Below, piece after piece: positions 1-8,152 of a DNA stretch of 64,000 nt. The DNA comes from Sphingobium chlorophenolicum. GTDB taxonomy: Bacteria > Pseudomonadota > Alphaproteobacteria > Sphingomonadales > Sphingomonadaceae. The stretch is taken from NCBI RefSeq assembly GCF_000722875.1, contig NZ_JFHR01000009.1, forward strand, positions 81,112 through 145,111, in the 5' to 3' direction. Position 1 is the first letter of the stretch, and the number at the start of each line of letters is the position of its first letter. A program made the position numbers and the translations under genes. The notes below the pieces were generated by a model. That model saw only the letters and a list, made by a program, of their open reading frames with translations. It did no database searches and had not been told where the DNA came from.

Positions 1-468
1 GCGCATGAGGCGGCGAGCGTGCGGTCGGACGGTGTGCTGCTAGGCGCGGCCTTGGCAGTCGCCGGGCTGTTGAGCGCGTCGGTCGCCAATGTGATGCAGG
101 GGATGGAGATCGCCCGGCGGCTGCCGATGGTGGCGGTGCTCGCATGGGCGATGCTGATCGGCGCGGCGGTGGATGGGCTGTTCGCCTGGGTCACGGTCGG
201 GCCGCCGGTAGTGGAGGCGCGGTGGAGCTATCTGGCCGGGATCGCATGGCTGGGGCTGGCGGGTTCGGTCGTGACCTTCCCGCTTTATTTCCGGCTGATC
301 CAGAGGATGGGCGCGGGACGGGCGGCCTATACCAGCGTGCTGATCCCGGTGATCGCGATGCTGATCTCCACGCTGGCGGAGGGTTATCGCTGGACCGCGC
401 TGGCGGGTGCCGGTGCGCTGCTGGCGATGGCAGGGATGGTCGTGGCGCTGCGGACCAAGCAGGTTTAG
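1..468 (+). CDS. DMT-superfamily (EamA-like) transporter, 5' truncated
   Basis: The reading frame is open from the first base, so this is the C-terminal part (about 155 residues) of a gene that begins outside the window. It shows about four to five hydrophobic membrane segments (for example near GAALAVAGLLSASVANVMQ and SVLIPVIAMLISTLAEG) separated by short loops. The closing stretch, with a proline in SVLIPVIA followed by ALAGAGALLAMAGMVVALR, is the usual end of EamA/RhaT-type drug/metabolite exporters. The substrate cannot be told. A palindromic repeat follows 6 bases after the stop. Confidence 0.7.
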   Translation, partial: AHEAASVRSDGVLLGAALAVAGLLSASVANVMQGMEIARRLPMVAVLAWAMLIGAAVDGLFAWVTVGPPVVEARWSYLAGIAWLGLAGSVVTFPLYFRLIQRMGAGRAAYTSVLIPVIAMLISTLAEGYRWTALAGAGALLAMAGMVVALRTKQV

Positions 469-474
469 GCGCGA

Positions 475-542
475 CGTGCTCCTGCAAAGGCAGGAGCCCA
501 GTTCAGACGGCGGGACTGGGCTCCTGCCTTCGCAGGAGCACG
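475..542. repeat. palindromic intergenic repeat (REP-like)
   Basis: An almost perfect inverted repeat: the left half begins cgtgctcctgcaaaggcagg and the right half ends cctgccttcgcaggagcacg, with a short centre. Each half is itself a small hairpin (cctgc...gcagg). It sits between the transporter stop and a small minus-strand ORF. It could act as a bidirectional transcription stop but has no T-tract. Confidence 0.75.
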
Positions 543-566
543 GTATCTATTGGTGCGGGATAATCC

Positions 567-722
567 TTAACGGCGCATGCCCTGCTGGTAGAGGCGCTTC
601 GCCGCATTCACCCGGTCGATCAGGCTGGCGAGCGGGACCGGGGCGGAGACGGCGCGTTCGGGCAGGGTCAGACCGTTGATGCGCTGACCCAAGACGGTGA
701 AGGCGTGATCGAAACGGTCCAT
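567..722 (-). CDS. small hypothetical protein (51 aa)
   Basis: A short minus-strand ORF that starts at ATG 722 and ends in TAA. A purine-rich site (AAAGAG) lies just upstream of the ATG. The product begins MDRFDHAFTVLGQRINGL and ends in a basic helix, AAKRLYQQGMRR. It has no membrane segment or signal peptide. I do not recognise the family. Typical third-position GC and the ribosome-binding site support it, but at this length a chance ORF is not excluded. The intergenic stretch around it holds nothing else except the repeat at 475-542. Confidence 0.5.
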   Translation of the reverse strand: MDRFDHAFTVLGQRINGLTLPERAVSAPVPLASLIDRVNAAKRLYQQGMRR

Positions 723-812
723 CTCTTTAGTCCCCGAAAGCTGACAGGACAGCCATCGGACAGGGATGGTTAAGAAGACGTTAGCGATATCCTGGCTTTG
801 CGGCAGGCCGAG

Positions 813-1610
813 TCAGAGGCAGGCGGGCAACCCCTCGCGATAGGTTGGATATCGGGGGGACCAGCCCAGCAAGCGCTTGGCCCGACCGTTCGCGACGCGC
901 CGGTTTTCTGCATAGAAGGACTGCGCCATGGGCGTGAGCTGCGCCTCTTCAAGCGTCAGGAGCGGCGGCAGGGGCATGCCGAGCATGGCGCTGGCGGCTT
1001 CGATCAGCCGGTTCTGCGCGCAGGGCAGATCGTCCGAAAGATTGTAGATGCCCGGCGGTCCCTGGTAGAGAGAGGCGGCGATGCCCGCGACGATGTCGTC
1101 GACATGGGCACGGCTGAACACCTGGTCGGGCAGGTCGATGCGATGCGCCCTCCCCTGCCGCACGCGGTCCAGCACCGAGCGTCCAGGGCCGTAGATGCCC
1201 GGCAGGCGGAAGCGCCGCATGTCGGCGCGCAGTTCGCCCCAATCGGCATCGGCTTGCGCCCTGACGGCGCGGCGGCCCCGGCGGAGAGGAGTGGCTTCAT
1301 CCACCCATGCGCCCGCCGCATCGCCATAGACGCCGGTGGAGGAGAGATAGCCGGTCCAGATTGCAGGCGCGGCGGCGATGGCCGCGCCGTAGCGGGTGAG
1401 GACGGGGTCTGCATCGCCTTCGGGCGGGACGGAGGAGAGGATATGGCTGGCCTGCGCGATGGCAACGCGGACGGCGTTTTCGTCATCGAAGGCCAGCGCT
1501 TCGGCATCGGCGGTGCGGCGGACGCCGGTGATGCGCCAACCTTCTTCGCGAAGGCGCACAGCCAAGCGGGAAGCGGTGTAGCCCTGCCCCAGAATGAGCA
1601 TATGCGGCAT
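813..1610 (-). CDS. NAD(P)-dependent epimerase / extended SDR family protein (YeeZ-like)
   Basis: The 265-residue product opens with a beta-alpha-beta Rossmann motif, ILGQGYTASRLAVRL, where the Gly-rich turn binds the dinucleotide. A YLSSTGVYGD segment holds the SDR active-site Ser and Tyr region, although the lysine three or four residues after the Tyr of classical SDRs is not obvious. The layout resembles the YeeZ-like extended SDRs whose substrate is unknown. It is the last gene in a minus-strand run, 13 bases after the stop of the A-type carrier, and may be cotranscribed with the suf operon. A physiological role in Fe-S assembly should not be assumed. Confidence 0.75.
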   Translation of the reverse strand: MPHMLILGQGYTASRLAVRLREEGWRITGVRRTADAEALAFDDENAVRVAIAQASHILSSVPPEGDADPVLTRYGAAIAAAPAIWTGYLSSTGVYGDAAGAWVDEATPLRRGRRAVRAQADADWGELRADMRRFRLPGIYGPGRSVLDRVRQGRAHRIDLPDQVFSRAHVDDIVAGIAASLYQGPPGIYNLSDDLPCAQNRLIEAASAMLGMPLPPLLTLEEAQLTPMAQSFYAENRRVANGRAKRLLGWSPRYPTYREGLPACL

Positions 1611-1623
1611 GAACCGCTATCCC

Positions 1624-1983
1624 TCAGACCGTGAAGCTCTCGCCGCAGCCGCAACTGCCCTTGGCATTGGGGTTGCTGAAGACGAAGCCCGCGGTGAAAT
1701 CGTCCTCCACCCAGTCCATGGTCGAACCGACCAGATAGAGCACCGACGCGCCGTCGATATAGAAGGTGCCGCCGGGGGTTTCGATCTTCTCGTCGAACTT
1801 GGCTTCCTCGCTCACATAGTCGACCGAATAGGCGAGGCCCGAACAGCCCCGGCGCGGCGTCGACAGCTTGACCCCGATGGTGCCTTCGGGCGCCTGCGCC
1901 ATCAGGTCGGCGATGCGCTGCTCGGCGGCTGGCGTCAGGATGACGGCAGCGGGGCGGGCGCGGATTTTCGTCTCAACAGTCAT
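1624..1983 (-). CDS. sufA: A-type iron-sulfur carrier (HesB/IscA/SufA family)
   Basis: The 119-residue product carries the three conserved cysteines of A-type carriers: one in RGCSGLAYSV and two in the C-terminal GSCGCGESF motif. They bind an Fe or [2Fe-2S]/[4Fe-4S] cluster for delivery to apo-proteins. The start is ATG 1983, which shares one base with the preceding sufT stop (TGATG), so the two are translationally coupled. An in-frame extension upstream is not needed. It closes the suf operon. Whether to call it SufA, IscA or ErpA cannot be settled from sequence alone; operon position favours SufA. Confidence 0.9.
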   Translation of the reverse strand: MTVETKIRARPAAVILTPAAEQRIADLMAQAPEGTIGVKLSTPRRGCSGLAYSVDYVSEEAKFDEKIETPGGTFYIDGASVLYLVGSTMDWVEDDFTAGFVFSNPNAKGSCGCGESFTV

Positions 1984-2435
1984 CAGAGCATTCCCAGTTC
2001 GAGCTTGGCTTCGTCCGACATTTTCTGCGGATCCCATGGCGGATCCCAGACGAGGTTCACCTGCGCATCGCCCACGCCCGGCACCGCACCGACGCGCAGT
2101 TCGACTTCGCCGGGCATGGATTCAGCGACGGGGCAGTGCGGCGTGGTCAGCGTCATGGTGACGACCGCATGGCCATCCTCCGTCACGTCGACGCCGTAGA
2201 CGAGGCCCAGATCATAGATGTTGACCGGAATTTCCGGGTCGTAAATTTCCTTGAGCGCGTCGATGATCGCATCGTACAGGCTGCCGCCGGGTTCGCCGAC
2301 GGGCGTTTCGGCGGGTTTCTGTGCGAGGAAGCCATCCAGATAATCGCGCTGGCGGGGTTCCTCTTCGACACGCACCTTGGGCGGGGTTTCGACCGCCTCG
2401 ACCTCTTCCACCATTATCTTCCGCTCTTCGCTCAT
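1983..2435 (-). CDS. sufT: SUF system Fe-S assembly protein SufT (DUF59/MIP18 family)
   Basis: 150 residues. After an acidic N-terminal extension of about 45 residues comes a DUF59 (MIP18-like) domain, marked by DPEIPVNIYDLGLVYGV and the conserved cysteine in TTPHCPVAESMP. SufT-type proteins assist maturation of Fe-S proteins under high demand. The start overlaps the sufS stop by 4 bases (ATGA) and its stop overlaps the next start, so it is embedded in a tightly coupled polycistron. Confidence 0.92.
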   Translation of the reverse strand: MSEERKIMVEEVEAVETPPKVRVEEEPRQRDYLDGFLAQKPAETPVGEPGGSLYDAIIDALKEIYDPEIPVNIYDLGLVYGVDVTEDGHAVVTMTLTTPHCPVAESMPGEVELRVGAVPGVGDAQVNLVWDPPWDPQKMSDEAKLELGML

Positions 2436-3646
2436 CCGAAGATTTTCCTTACCCGTTCAATGCCTTTGACCAGCGCATCCACATCGCTTTCGTCGCTGTA
2501 GATGCCGAAGCTGGCCCGTGCGGTCGCCTCAACGCCGAGATGGCGCATCAGCGGCTGCGCGCAATGATGCCCCGCCCTTATGGCAACGCCCGTTTCGTCC
2601 AATATGGTGCCTACATCGTGCGGATGCACCCCCTCGACCTCGAAAGAGAGAATTCCGGCGCTGTCCTCCGGCCCGAAGACGCGGACGCTGTTCAGGCTTT
2701 CCAGCGCGGCCCGCGCTTTCCCGACCAGCGCGCATTCATGGGCGTGGATCGCGTCCAGGCCGATGGCCTGCACATAATCGATCGCCGCCAACAGGCCGAC
2801 GACGCCGGTGATGTGCGGCGTTCCCGCCTCGAACCGGGTGGGAGGAGGGGCGTAGGTGGTTTTTTCGAACGTCACCTTGTCGATCATCGACCCGCCGCCC
2901 TGATAGGGGGGCATGGCGTCCAGCAATTCCTTCCGTCCCCAGAGCGCGCCTATGCCGGTCGGGCCATAAAGCTTGTGCGCGGAAAAGACGTAGAAGTCGC
3001 AGTCCAGCGCCTGCACGTCGACAGCGAGGCGCGGCACGGCCTGACAGCCGTCGATCAGGATTTTCGCGCCGACGCTGTGCGCGATGTCGGCGGCGCGGCG
3101 GACGTCGAGCACGCTGCCCAGCACGTTCGACACATGGGCCAGCGCGACCATCTTGTGCGCGGGGGTGATCATGGCGGCCATGGCGTCAAGGTCGATCTTG
3201 CCGTCCGGGGTGAGCAGCACCACGTCGATCTGCGCGCCGACTTTCTCCGCCGCGATCTGCCAGGGGACGATGTTGCTGTGATGCTCCAGCATCGAAAGCA
3301 GGATGCGGTCGCCGCCCTTGAGCTGCGTGCCAGCCCAGCATTGGGCGACGAGGTTGATGCCCTCCGTCGCGCCGCGGACATAGACGATCTCGCTGTCCGA
3401 CGCCGCGCCGATGAACTGCGCGACCTTGCGGCGGGCGGCTTCATAGGCCAGCGTCATGTTGGCGGAGCGTTCATAGACGCCGCGATGGACCGTCGCATAG
3501 TCCGGGCCATAGGCGCGGGCGATGGCGTCGATCACCGCGTTGGGCTTCTGCGCGGTGGCGGCGCTGTCCAGATAGTGCCAGTCGCCGACGCCGGGGAAAT
3601 CATCCCTGAGCCGCAAACCTCCGTTCCTGGTGGCAGGCTCCGTCAT
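2432..3646 (-). CDS. sufS: cysteine desulfurase SufS
   Basis: A 404-residue group II cysteine desulfurase that takes sulfur from L-cysteine as a persulfide for Fe-S assembly. The PLP-binding lysine lies in the FSAHKLYGPTGIGALWG motif, and the catalytic cysteine is in RAGHHCAQPLMRHLG near the C-terminus. Length matches SufS. The ATG overlaps the sufD stop by 4 bases. Its usual sulfur acceptor SufE is not next to it but encoded about 9 kb away at 12936-13358. Confidence 0.96.
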   Translation of the reverse strand: MTEPATRNGGLRLRDDFPGVGDWHYLDSAATAQKPNAVIDAIARAYGPDYATVHRGVYERSANMTLAYEAARRKVAQFIGAASDSEIVYVRGATEGINLVAQCWAGTQLKGGDRILLSMLEHHSNIVPWQIAAEKVGAQIDVVLLTPDGKIDLDAMAAMITPAHKMVALAHVSNVLGSVLDVRRAADIAHSVGAKILIDGCQAVPRLAVDVQALDCDFYVFSAHKLYGPTGIGALWGRKELLDAMPPYQGGGSMIDKVTFEKTTYAPPPTRFEAGTPHITGVVGLLAAIDYVQAIGLDAIHAHECALVGKARAALESLNSVRVFGPEDSAGILSFEVEGVHPHDVGTILDETGVAIRAGHHCAQPLMRHLGVEATARASFGIYSDESDVDALVKGIERVRKIFG

Positions 3647-4395
3647 ACCAGCGTCTCCAGCTTGGCGAGGGCGGCGGCTTCGAGGCTGCCCTTGACGGCT
3701 TCGTCGGCCACATCGTCGAAAACGCCAGCGACGAAGGCCTTCAGCAGCAGCGTCTTGGCCGTCGCCGGGTCCATGCCCCGGCTGGCCATGTAGAAGAGGG
3801 CCTGTTTATCCAGTTCGCCCACGGTCGCGCCATGGGCGCATTTCACGTCGTCGGCGTAGATTTCCAATTCCGGCTTGGCATTGGCCGTTGCGGTGCGGTC
3901 GAGCAGCATCGCCTTCACCGACTGGAAGGCGTCGGTGCGCTGCGCGTCGCGGGCGACGTTGATGCTGCCCAGATAGCTGCCGGTGGCATGCTGGCCCAGG
4001 ATGGAGCGGATCGTCTGGCCGCTGGTCGCGTCCGGCTGCGCATGGGTGACGGAGGTGATGATCTCCAGCACCTGATCGCCGCCGCCGATGATCGCGCCGT
4101 TCAGTTCGAAATGGGAACCCTTGCCCAGCGTGACGGCGAAGGTTACGCGGCCCAGCTTTCCGCCGATATTGAGGACGTGGAAGTCGCAGCGCGCGCCGTC
4201 CGCGATGGTGATCGCATAATCATGCACCGCCGCCGCGCCGTCCGCCGCGTCCTGCAACAGATGATGGCGCACGCTTTCCCCGGCGGCGACATCGATGCGC
4301 GTCGGGGCGGGCGTCGGCCAGACGGTCGCGAGCGCGTCGAGGTCGCTGTAGCGCCATTCCTCGGCCTTGCGCGTGGGAAGGGTGAGCGTGGTCAC
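3643..4395 (-). CDS. sufD: Fe-S scaffold subunit SufD
   Basis: 250 residues, considerably shorter than the enteric SufD (about 420), which appears typical for this lineage. The N-terminal RKAEEWRYSDL motif is the SufD signature, followed by a beta-helix core of the SufB/SufD family (for example SVRHHLLQDAADG and KCAHGATVGELDKQALFYMASRGM, which holds the conserved Cys and His near the SufB interface). It would form the SufBC2D scaffold with its neighbours. ATGA overlaps join it to sufC upstream and sufS downstream. Confidence 0.93.
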   Translation of the reverse strand: MTTLTLPTRKAEEWRYSDLDALATVWPTPAPTRIDVAAGESVRHHLLQDAADGAAAVHDYAITIADGARCDFHVLNIGGKLGRVTFAVTLGKGSHFELNGAIIGGGDQVLEIITSVTHAQPDATSGQTIRSILGQHATGSYLGSINVARDAQRTDAFQSVKAMLLDRTATANAKPELEIYADDVKCAHGATVGELDKQALFYMASRGMDPATAKTLLLKAFVAGVFDDVADEAVKGSLEAAALAKLETLV

Positions 4396-5138
4396 GCCGC
4401 CGCCACCTCCGCATAGCCTTCGCGTTCCAGTTCCAACGCCAGTTCAGGGCCGCCCGACTTCACGATCCGTCCCCCGGCGAGCACATGGACAAAGTCCGGC
4501 TTCACATAGTCGAGCAGGCGCTGATAGTGGGTGATCAGCAGCACCGCCTTGTCGGGCTTGCGCATGATGGCGTTTATGCCCGCGCCCACGATCTTGAGCG
4601 CGTCGATGTCGAGGCCGGAGTCGGTCTCGTCCAATATCGCCAGCTTCGGGTCGAGAATGCCCATCTGCACCATTTCGGCGCGCTTCTTCTCGCCGCCGGA
4701 AAAGCCGACATTCACCGGACGCTTCAGCATCTCCATGTCGAGGCCGAGCAGGGCCGCCTTCTCCTTGGCGAGCTTGATGAATTCGCCGCCCGACAGCGGT
4801 TCCTCGCCCCGCGCCTTGCGCTGGCTGTTCAGGCTCTCGCGCAGGAATTGCAGGTTGGAGACGCCGGGGATTTCGACCGGATATTGGAAGCCCAGGAACA
4901 AGCCCGCGGCGGCGCGCTCGTGCGGCTCCAAGCTGAACAAGTTCACACCGTTAAACGAGGCATCGCCGCCGGTAACCTGATACCCTGGACGACCGCCCAG
5001 CGTATAGGCCAGCGTCGACTTACCCGCGCCGTTCGGACCCATGATCGCGTGGATTTCGCCCGCCTTGATGGAGAGCGACAGGCCCTTCAGGATCGCCTTG
5101 CCGTCGATTTCGTTGGCGAGATTGTCGATCGTCAGCAT
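4392..5138 (-). CDS. sufC: SUF ATPase SufC
   Basis: A 248-residue ABC-type ATPase of the SufBCD scaffold. Visible motifs are Walker A GPNGAGKST, signature GFSGGEKKRAEM, Walker B KLAILDETDSGLD and the H-loop ITHYQRLL. I use ATG 5138, which has a GGGGA ribosome-binding site at good spacing; a GTG one codon upstream is also in frame. It has no membrane partner, as expected for SufC. The 16-base gap to the upstream 151-aa gene and the 4-base overlap with sufD place it in the operon. Confidence 0.95.
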   Translation of the reverse strand: MLTIDNLANEIDGKAILKGLSLSIKAGEIHAIMGPNGAGKSTLAYTLGGRPGYQVTGGDASFNGVNLFSLEPHERAAAGLFLGFQYPVEIPGVSNLQFLRESLNSQRKARGEEPLSGGEFIKLAKEKAALLGLDMEMLKRPVNVGFSGGEKKRAEMVQMGILDPKLAILDETDSGLDIDALKIVGAGINAIMRKPDKAVLLITHYQRLLDYVKPDFVHVLAGGRIVKSGGPELALELEREGYAEVAAA

Positions 5139-5154
5139 CACTTATCCCCAAAAC

Positions 5155-5610
5155 TCACTTAGCGTGCGCGCGCTGGAGCGTCCGCGCTGTCCAGAAGGCC
5201 ATGTCCCGCACATCGCCGGGCGCGGGGAACAGCGTGTCGATATGGCGCTTGATCGGCATATAGGGCCACCAGTCGGCGCCCGGTTCGGGCGCGCCCTTTT
5301 CCAGCACGCCGGTCACGAATTCGGTCACCGGACCCATGCGGGCGAGGTTGGGGGCCTTCGCCTTGTGGAAGGCCTTGTCGGATTTCAGCTTCTCCGTGAA
5401 GGCGGCGTCGCCCTTGTCCAGCGCGTCCCGGCATTCGGCCTGATAAGCATCCAGATCGCCGAAATCCTTGACGGCGCGGGCCTGGAGTTCGCCATCCTCC
5501 AGATCATAATCCTCTGTCAGGATGCGGATCGCGGCGGTCCATGCCTGGCCATTGCCGACATCCTCCGCGAAATCGGCGAGGGCGTCTTGGATATCGTCTT
5601 CGTCGCTCAA
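5155..5610 (-). CDS. conserved hypothetical protein in the suf operon (151 aa)
   Basis: A soluble acidic protein with no signal peptide or membrane segment. It begins [20 protein letters not shown] and ends with WWPYMPIKRHIDTLFPAPGDVRDMAFWTARTLQRAHAK. The only start in this position is TTG 5610, overlapping the nuclease stop (TTGA). I do not recognise a domain. Its position between sufB and sufC suggests a role or at least co-regulation with Fe-S assembly, but that is inference. The TTG start may have been created or unmasked when the upstream nuclease unit entered. Confidence 0.75.
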   Translation of the reverse strand: MSDEDDIQDALADFAEDVGNGQAWTAAIRILTEDYDLEDGELQARAVKDFGDLDAYQAECRDALDKGDAAFTEKLKSDKAFHKAKAPNLARMGPVTEFVTGVLEKGAPEPGADWWPYMPIKRHIDTLFPAPGDVRDMAFWTARTLQRAHAK

Positions 5611-6104
5611 GAGTCTTGGTCCTCTAAAAGCCCCTTCCCTTCAGGGGAGGGGTTGGGGTGGGGGCTGGCCCAACGATCCGGCGCCTGTTGGAGCGCGCTG
5701 AGGATCGTTTCGCAGACCCCATCGATGTTATGCATCACCTCAAGATTGGTGCCGCGGATGATCTGGTAGCCCATATCGCTGAGCGCTGCGTCGCGCCGAT
5801 CGTCGGAATGCGCGATGTGGGTATCGCCGTCGACCTCAACAATCAGCGCCCTTTGCGGGCAGAGGAAGTCCGCGATGAACGGGCCGATTACGGACTGGCG
5901 GCGGAATTTATAGCCGCCGAGTTGCGAGCGCGAGAGCTTGGCCCAGAGGCGCTTTTCCGGTTCCGTCGGCTCATGGCGCATTTCGCGGGCGAAGCCTGTC
6001 AATTGAGCCAGGCGACCAGCGGAGAGCCCCCACCCCCGACCCCTCCCCTGAAGGGGAGGGGAGTTTAGGCGGGTAGCTTGATCGAGAGGGTTTAGACTTC
6101 TCAA
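5607..6104 (-). CDS. DUF559 (Vsr-like PD-(D/E)XK) nuclease-family protein
   Basis: The core, from about [16 protein letters not shown], is a DUF559 domain related to very-short-patch-repair endonucleases. The conserved features are [17 protein letters not shown] and [10 protein letters not shown], whose Asp, Glu and Asp residues fit the metal-binding site. The maximal frame starts at TTG 6104, overlapping the sufB stop, but its first 40 residues are encoded largely by a palindromic repeat. ATG 5981 (124 aa) is a more natural start. The last about 20 residues also come from a repeat. Enzyme activity and biological role of this family are not established. It interrupts the suf operon in the same orientation. 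Confidence 0.8.
   Translation of the reverse strand: MRSLNPLDQATRLNSPPLQGRGRGWGLSAGRLAQLTGFAREMRHEPTEPEKRLWAKLSRSQLGGYKFRRQSVIGPFIADFLCPQRALIVEVDGDTHIAHSDDRRDAALSDMGYQIIRGTNLEVMHNIDGVCETILSALQQAPDRWASPHPNPSPEGKGLLEDQDS
5631..6067 (-). mobile_element. candidate mobile unit: inverted palindromic repeats around the DUF559 gene
   Basis: Two inverted copies of the same about 40-base repeat bound the unit: 5631-5670 (core ttcaggggaggggttggggt) and 6026-6067 (core cccctcccctgaaggggagg). Each copy is itself a hairpin. They flank and partly encode the DUF559 protein. The unit lies exactly between sufB and the rest of the suf operon. A gene-free copy of the same repeat is at 63889-63934. No transposase is present, so movement would need to be nuclease-driven, in trans, or by recombination. 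Mobility is an inference. Confidence 0.4.
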
Positions 6105-7585
6105 CCGACCGATCCTTCCAGCGAAATGCCGAGCAGCTTCTGCGCCTCTACCGCGAACTCCATGGGGAGTTGTTGCAGCACTTCGCGCGCGAAGCCGTTG
6201 ACGATCAGGCTGACGGCCGCCTCCTGATCCAGGCCGCGTTGCAGCGCGTAGAAAAGCTGGTCGTCGCTGATCTTGCTGGTCGTCGCTTCATGCTCGATCT
6301 GCGCGCTGGGGTTGCGCACCTCGATATAGGGCACGGTGTGCGCGCCGCACTGGTCGCCCAGCAGCAGGCTGTCGCATTGGGTGAAGTTGCGCACGCCCTC
6401 CGCGCCCGGCGCGACGCGGACGAGGCCGCGATAGGTGTTGTTGCTGCGGCCCGCCGAAATGCCCTTCGACACGATGGTCGAGCGCGACCCCTTGCCGTTG
6501 TGGATCATCTTGGTGCCGGTGTCGGCCTGTTGCAGATTGTTGGTGAGCGCCACCGAATAGAATTCGCCCACGCTATTCTCGCCGTTCAGCACGCAGCTTG
6601 GATATTTCCAGGTGATGGCGGAGCCGGTTTCGACCTGGGTCCAGCTTACCTTGCTGTTGCGTCCCTGGCAGAGCGCCCGCTTGGTCACGAAATTATAGAT
6701 GCCGCCCTTGCCGTTCTCATCGCCGGGATACCAGTTCTGGACGGTCGAATATTTGATCTCCGCATCGTCCAGCGCGACCAGTTCGACGACCGCCGCGTGA
6801 AGCTGGTTCTCGTCGCGCATCGGGGCGGTGCAGCCTTCGAGATAGCTAACATAGCTGCCCTCGTCCGCGACGATCAGCGTGCGTTCGAACTGGCCCGTAT
6901 TCTCGGCATTGATGCGGAAATAGGTGCTGAGTTCCATCGGGCAGCGTACGCCCTTCGGGATGTAGACGAAGGTGCCGTCGGAAAAGACCGCGCAATTGAG
7001 CGTGGCGAAATAATTGTCGTGCATCGGCACGACCTTGCCCAGCCACTTCTTCACCAGGTCGGGATATTCACGCACCGCCTCACTGATGGAGCGGAAGATG
7101 ACGCCCGCTTCCTCCAGTTCCTTGCGGAAGGTGGTGGCGACGGACACGCTGTCGAACACCGCGTCGACCGCCACCTTGCGGCTGTTCTTCACCCCGGCCA
7201 GCACTTCCTGTTCGGCGATGGGGATGCCCAGCTTTTCATAGGTGGCGCGGATTTCCGGGTCGAGTTCGTCCAGCGACTCCAGTTCCGCCTTCTTCTTCGG
7301 CTCGGCGTAATAATAAGCGTCCTGGTAGTCGATGGGCGGGATGTTGAGCTTGGCCCAGTCCGGCGACTCCATCTTCTGCCACATGGCGAACGCCTTCAGC
7401 CTCCATTCCAGCAGCCATTCCGGTTCGTTCTTCTTGGCCGAGATGAAGCGGACCGTATCCTCATTCAGCCCCTTGGGCGCGAAATCCTGCTCGATGGCGG
7501 AAGACCAGCCATGTTCGTACGCGGAGGCGCGCTCGGCGGCCTCATGCGCTTCGACGTTGCGAACGGTGGTGGCTTCTTCAGTCAT
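6101..7585 (-). CDS. sufB: Fe-S scaffold subunit SufB
   Basis: A 494-residue SufB that builds the nascent cluster with SufC and SufD. The family-typical region [43 protein letters not shown] is present, as is the C-terminal [29 protein letters not shown]. The start is ATG 7585, overlapping the regulator stop (ATGA). A longer in-frame extension is not supported because it lies inside the regulator gene. It is the first structural gene after the regulator, and the DUF559 unit follows directly. Confidence 0.96.
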   Translation of the reverse strand: MTEEATTVRNVEAHEAAERASAYEHGWSSAIEQDFAPKGLNEDTVRFISAKKNEPEWLLEWRLKAFAMWQKMESPDWAKLNIPPIDYQDAYYYAEPKKKAELESLDELDPEIRATYEKLGIPIAEQEVLAGVKNSRKVAVDAVFDSVSVATTFRKELEEAGVIFRSISEAVREYPDLVKKWLGKVVPMHDNYFATLNCAVFSDGTFVYIPKGVRCPMELSTYFRINAENTGQFERTLIVADEGSYVSYLEGCTAPMRDENQLHAAVVELVALDDAEIKYSTVQNWYPGDENGKGGIYNFVTKRALCQGRNSKVSWTQVETGSAITWKYPSCVLNGENSVGEFYSVALTNNLQQADTGTKMIHNGKGSRSTIVSKGISAGRSNNTYRGLVRVAPGAEGVRNFTQCDSLLLGDQCGAHTVPYIEVRNPSAQIEHEATTSKISDDQLFYALQRGLDQEAAVSLIVNGFAREVLQQLPMEFAVEAQKLLGISLEGSVG

Positions 7586-8046
7586 AGCGTCTGCTCTGCA
7601 ACTCGTTGCTCGACTTCGCCCGAAACGAACGGAGCCGGGGTTACTTCTCTGGCAAGGCTGGCGATGGTGACGCCCGCAAGCGCCGACCGGATCGCATTGT
7701 TCGCCACATTCATATGCGGGCGGATGCGGCATTCCTGCTCCAGAGAGCAGTCATGCGCGCCCATTTCGCTGCAGGCGGTCATGGCGATGGGGCCTTCCAC
7801 CGCCTCCACCACATCGGCGAGCGTGATCGCGGCGGGCGGGCGGCTGAGGCGGACGCCGCCGCCCGTCCCACGACTCGATTCGAGCAGGCCAGCGGCGGAC
7901 AGGCGGCTCACCAGCTTCTGCGCGGTGGGCAGGGGAATGCCGGTTTCGGCGGAAAGCGTGGTCGCGTTCATCTTCGTCGCTCCACAGTGGCGGGCGGCGG
8001 CGGACATCAGCACCACGGCATAATCTGCGAAACTCGAAAGCCTCAT
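7582..8046 (-). CDS. Rrf2-family Fe-S responsive regulator of the suf operon
   Basis: 154 residues. The N-terminal winged helix-turn-helix ([18 protein letters not shown], then [26 protein letters not shown]) is of Rrf2 type. Three cysteines at 92, 100 and 106 ([17 protein letters not shown]) match the cluster-ligand pattern of IscR/SufR-like proteins. A GGGT ribosome-binding site precedes ATG 8046. As first gene of the operon it probably autoregulates; a palindrome lies just upstream. The last about 20 codons overlap a dispersed repeat (7602-7637), so the C-terminal tail is probably acquired sequence. Confidence 0.9.
   Translation of the reverse strand: MRLSSFADYAVVLMSAAARHCGATKMNATTLSAETGIPLPTAQKLVSRLSAAGLLESSRGTGGGVRLSRPPAAITLADVVEAVEGPIAMTACSEMGAHDCSLEQECRIRPHMNVANNAIRSALAGVTIASLAREVTPAPFVSGEVEQRVAEQTL
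7602..7637. repeat. half-copy of a dispersed palindromic repeat inside the regulator gene
   Basis: The stretch from ctcgttgctcgacttcgccc to cgaaacgaacggagccgg matches, with a few changes, one arm of the inverted repeat at 54134-54165. Here only one arm is present, and it is read as part of the Rrf2 regulator's C-terminus. Confidence 0.65.
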
Positions 8047-8073
8047 GACCCTATGTCTTGCGAACCGTTCTCA

Positions 8074-8096
8074 AATCGGATCGAATCAATCCGATT
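8074..8096. promoter_or_regulatory. candidate operator upstream of the suf operon
   Basis: An inverted repeat, aatcggat - 7 bases - atccgatt, lies 28 bases upstream of the regulator's ATG on the minus strand. Rrf2 regulators bind dyad sites of about this size. I could not place a convincing -35/-10 pair. Binding by the adjacent regulator is an inference. The rest of the 8047-8152 gap holds nothing else I recognise. Confidence 0.45.
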
Positions 8097-8152
8097 GCGC
8101 ATGTGGTCCCGCCTACGGATGGAATCAAGGCATTTTTGTTCGGGAGGAAGGC

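Noticed and set aside
2321..3793. 490-aa ORF antisense to sufS
   Set aside because: It mirrors a well-supported enzyme gene, its product is Arg/Ala/Gly-rich without a domain, and long antisense frames are expected at this GC content.
6170..8023. 617-aa ORF antisense to sufB and the regulator
   Set aside because: Same reason; it runs across two real genes joined by an ATGA overlap and shows no family motif.
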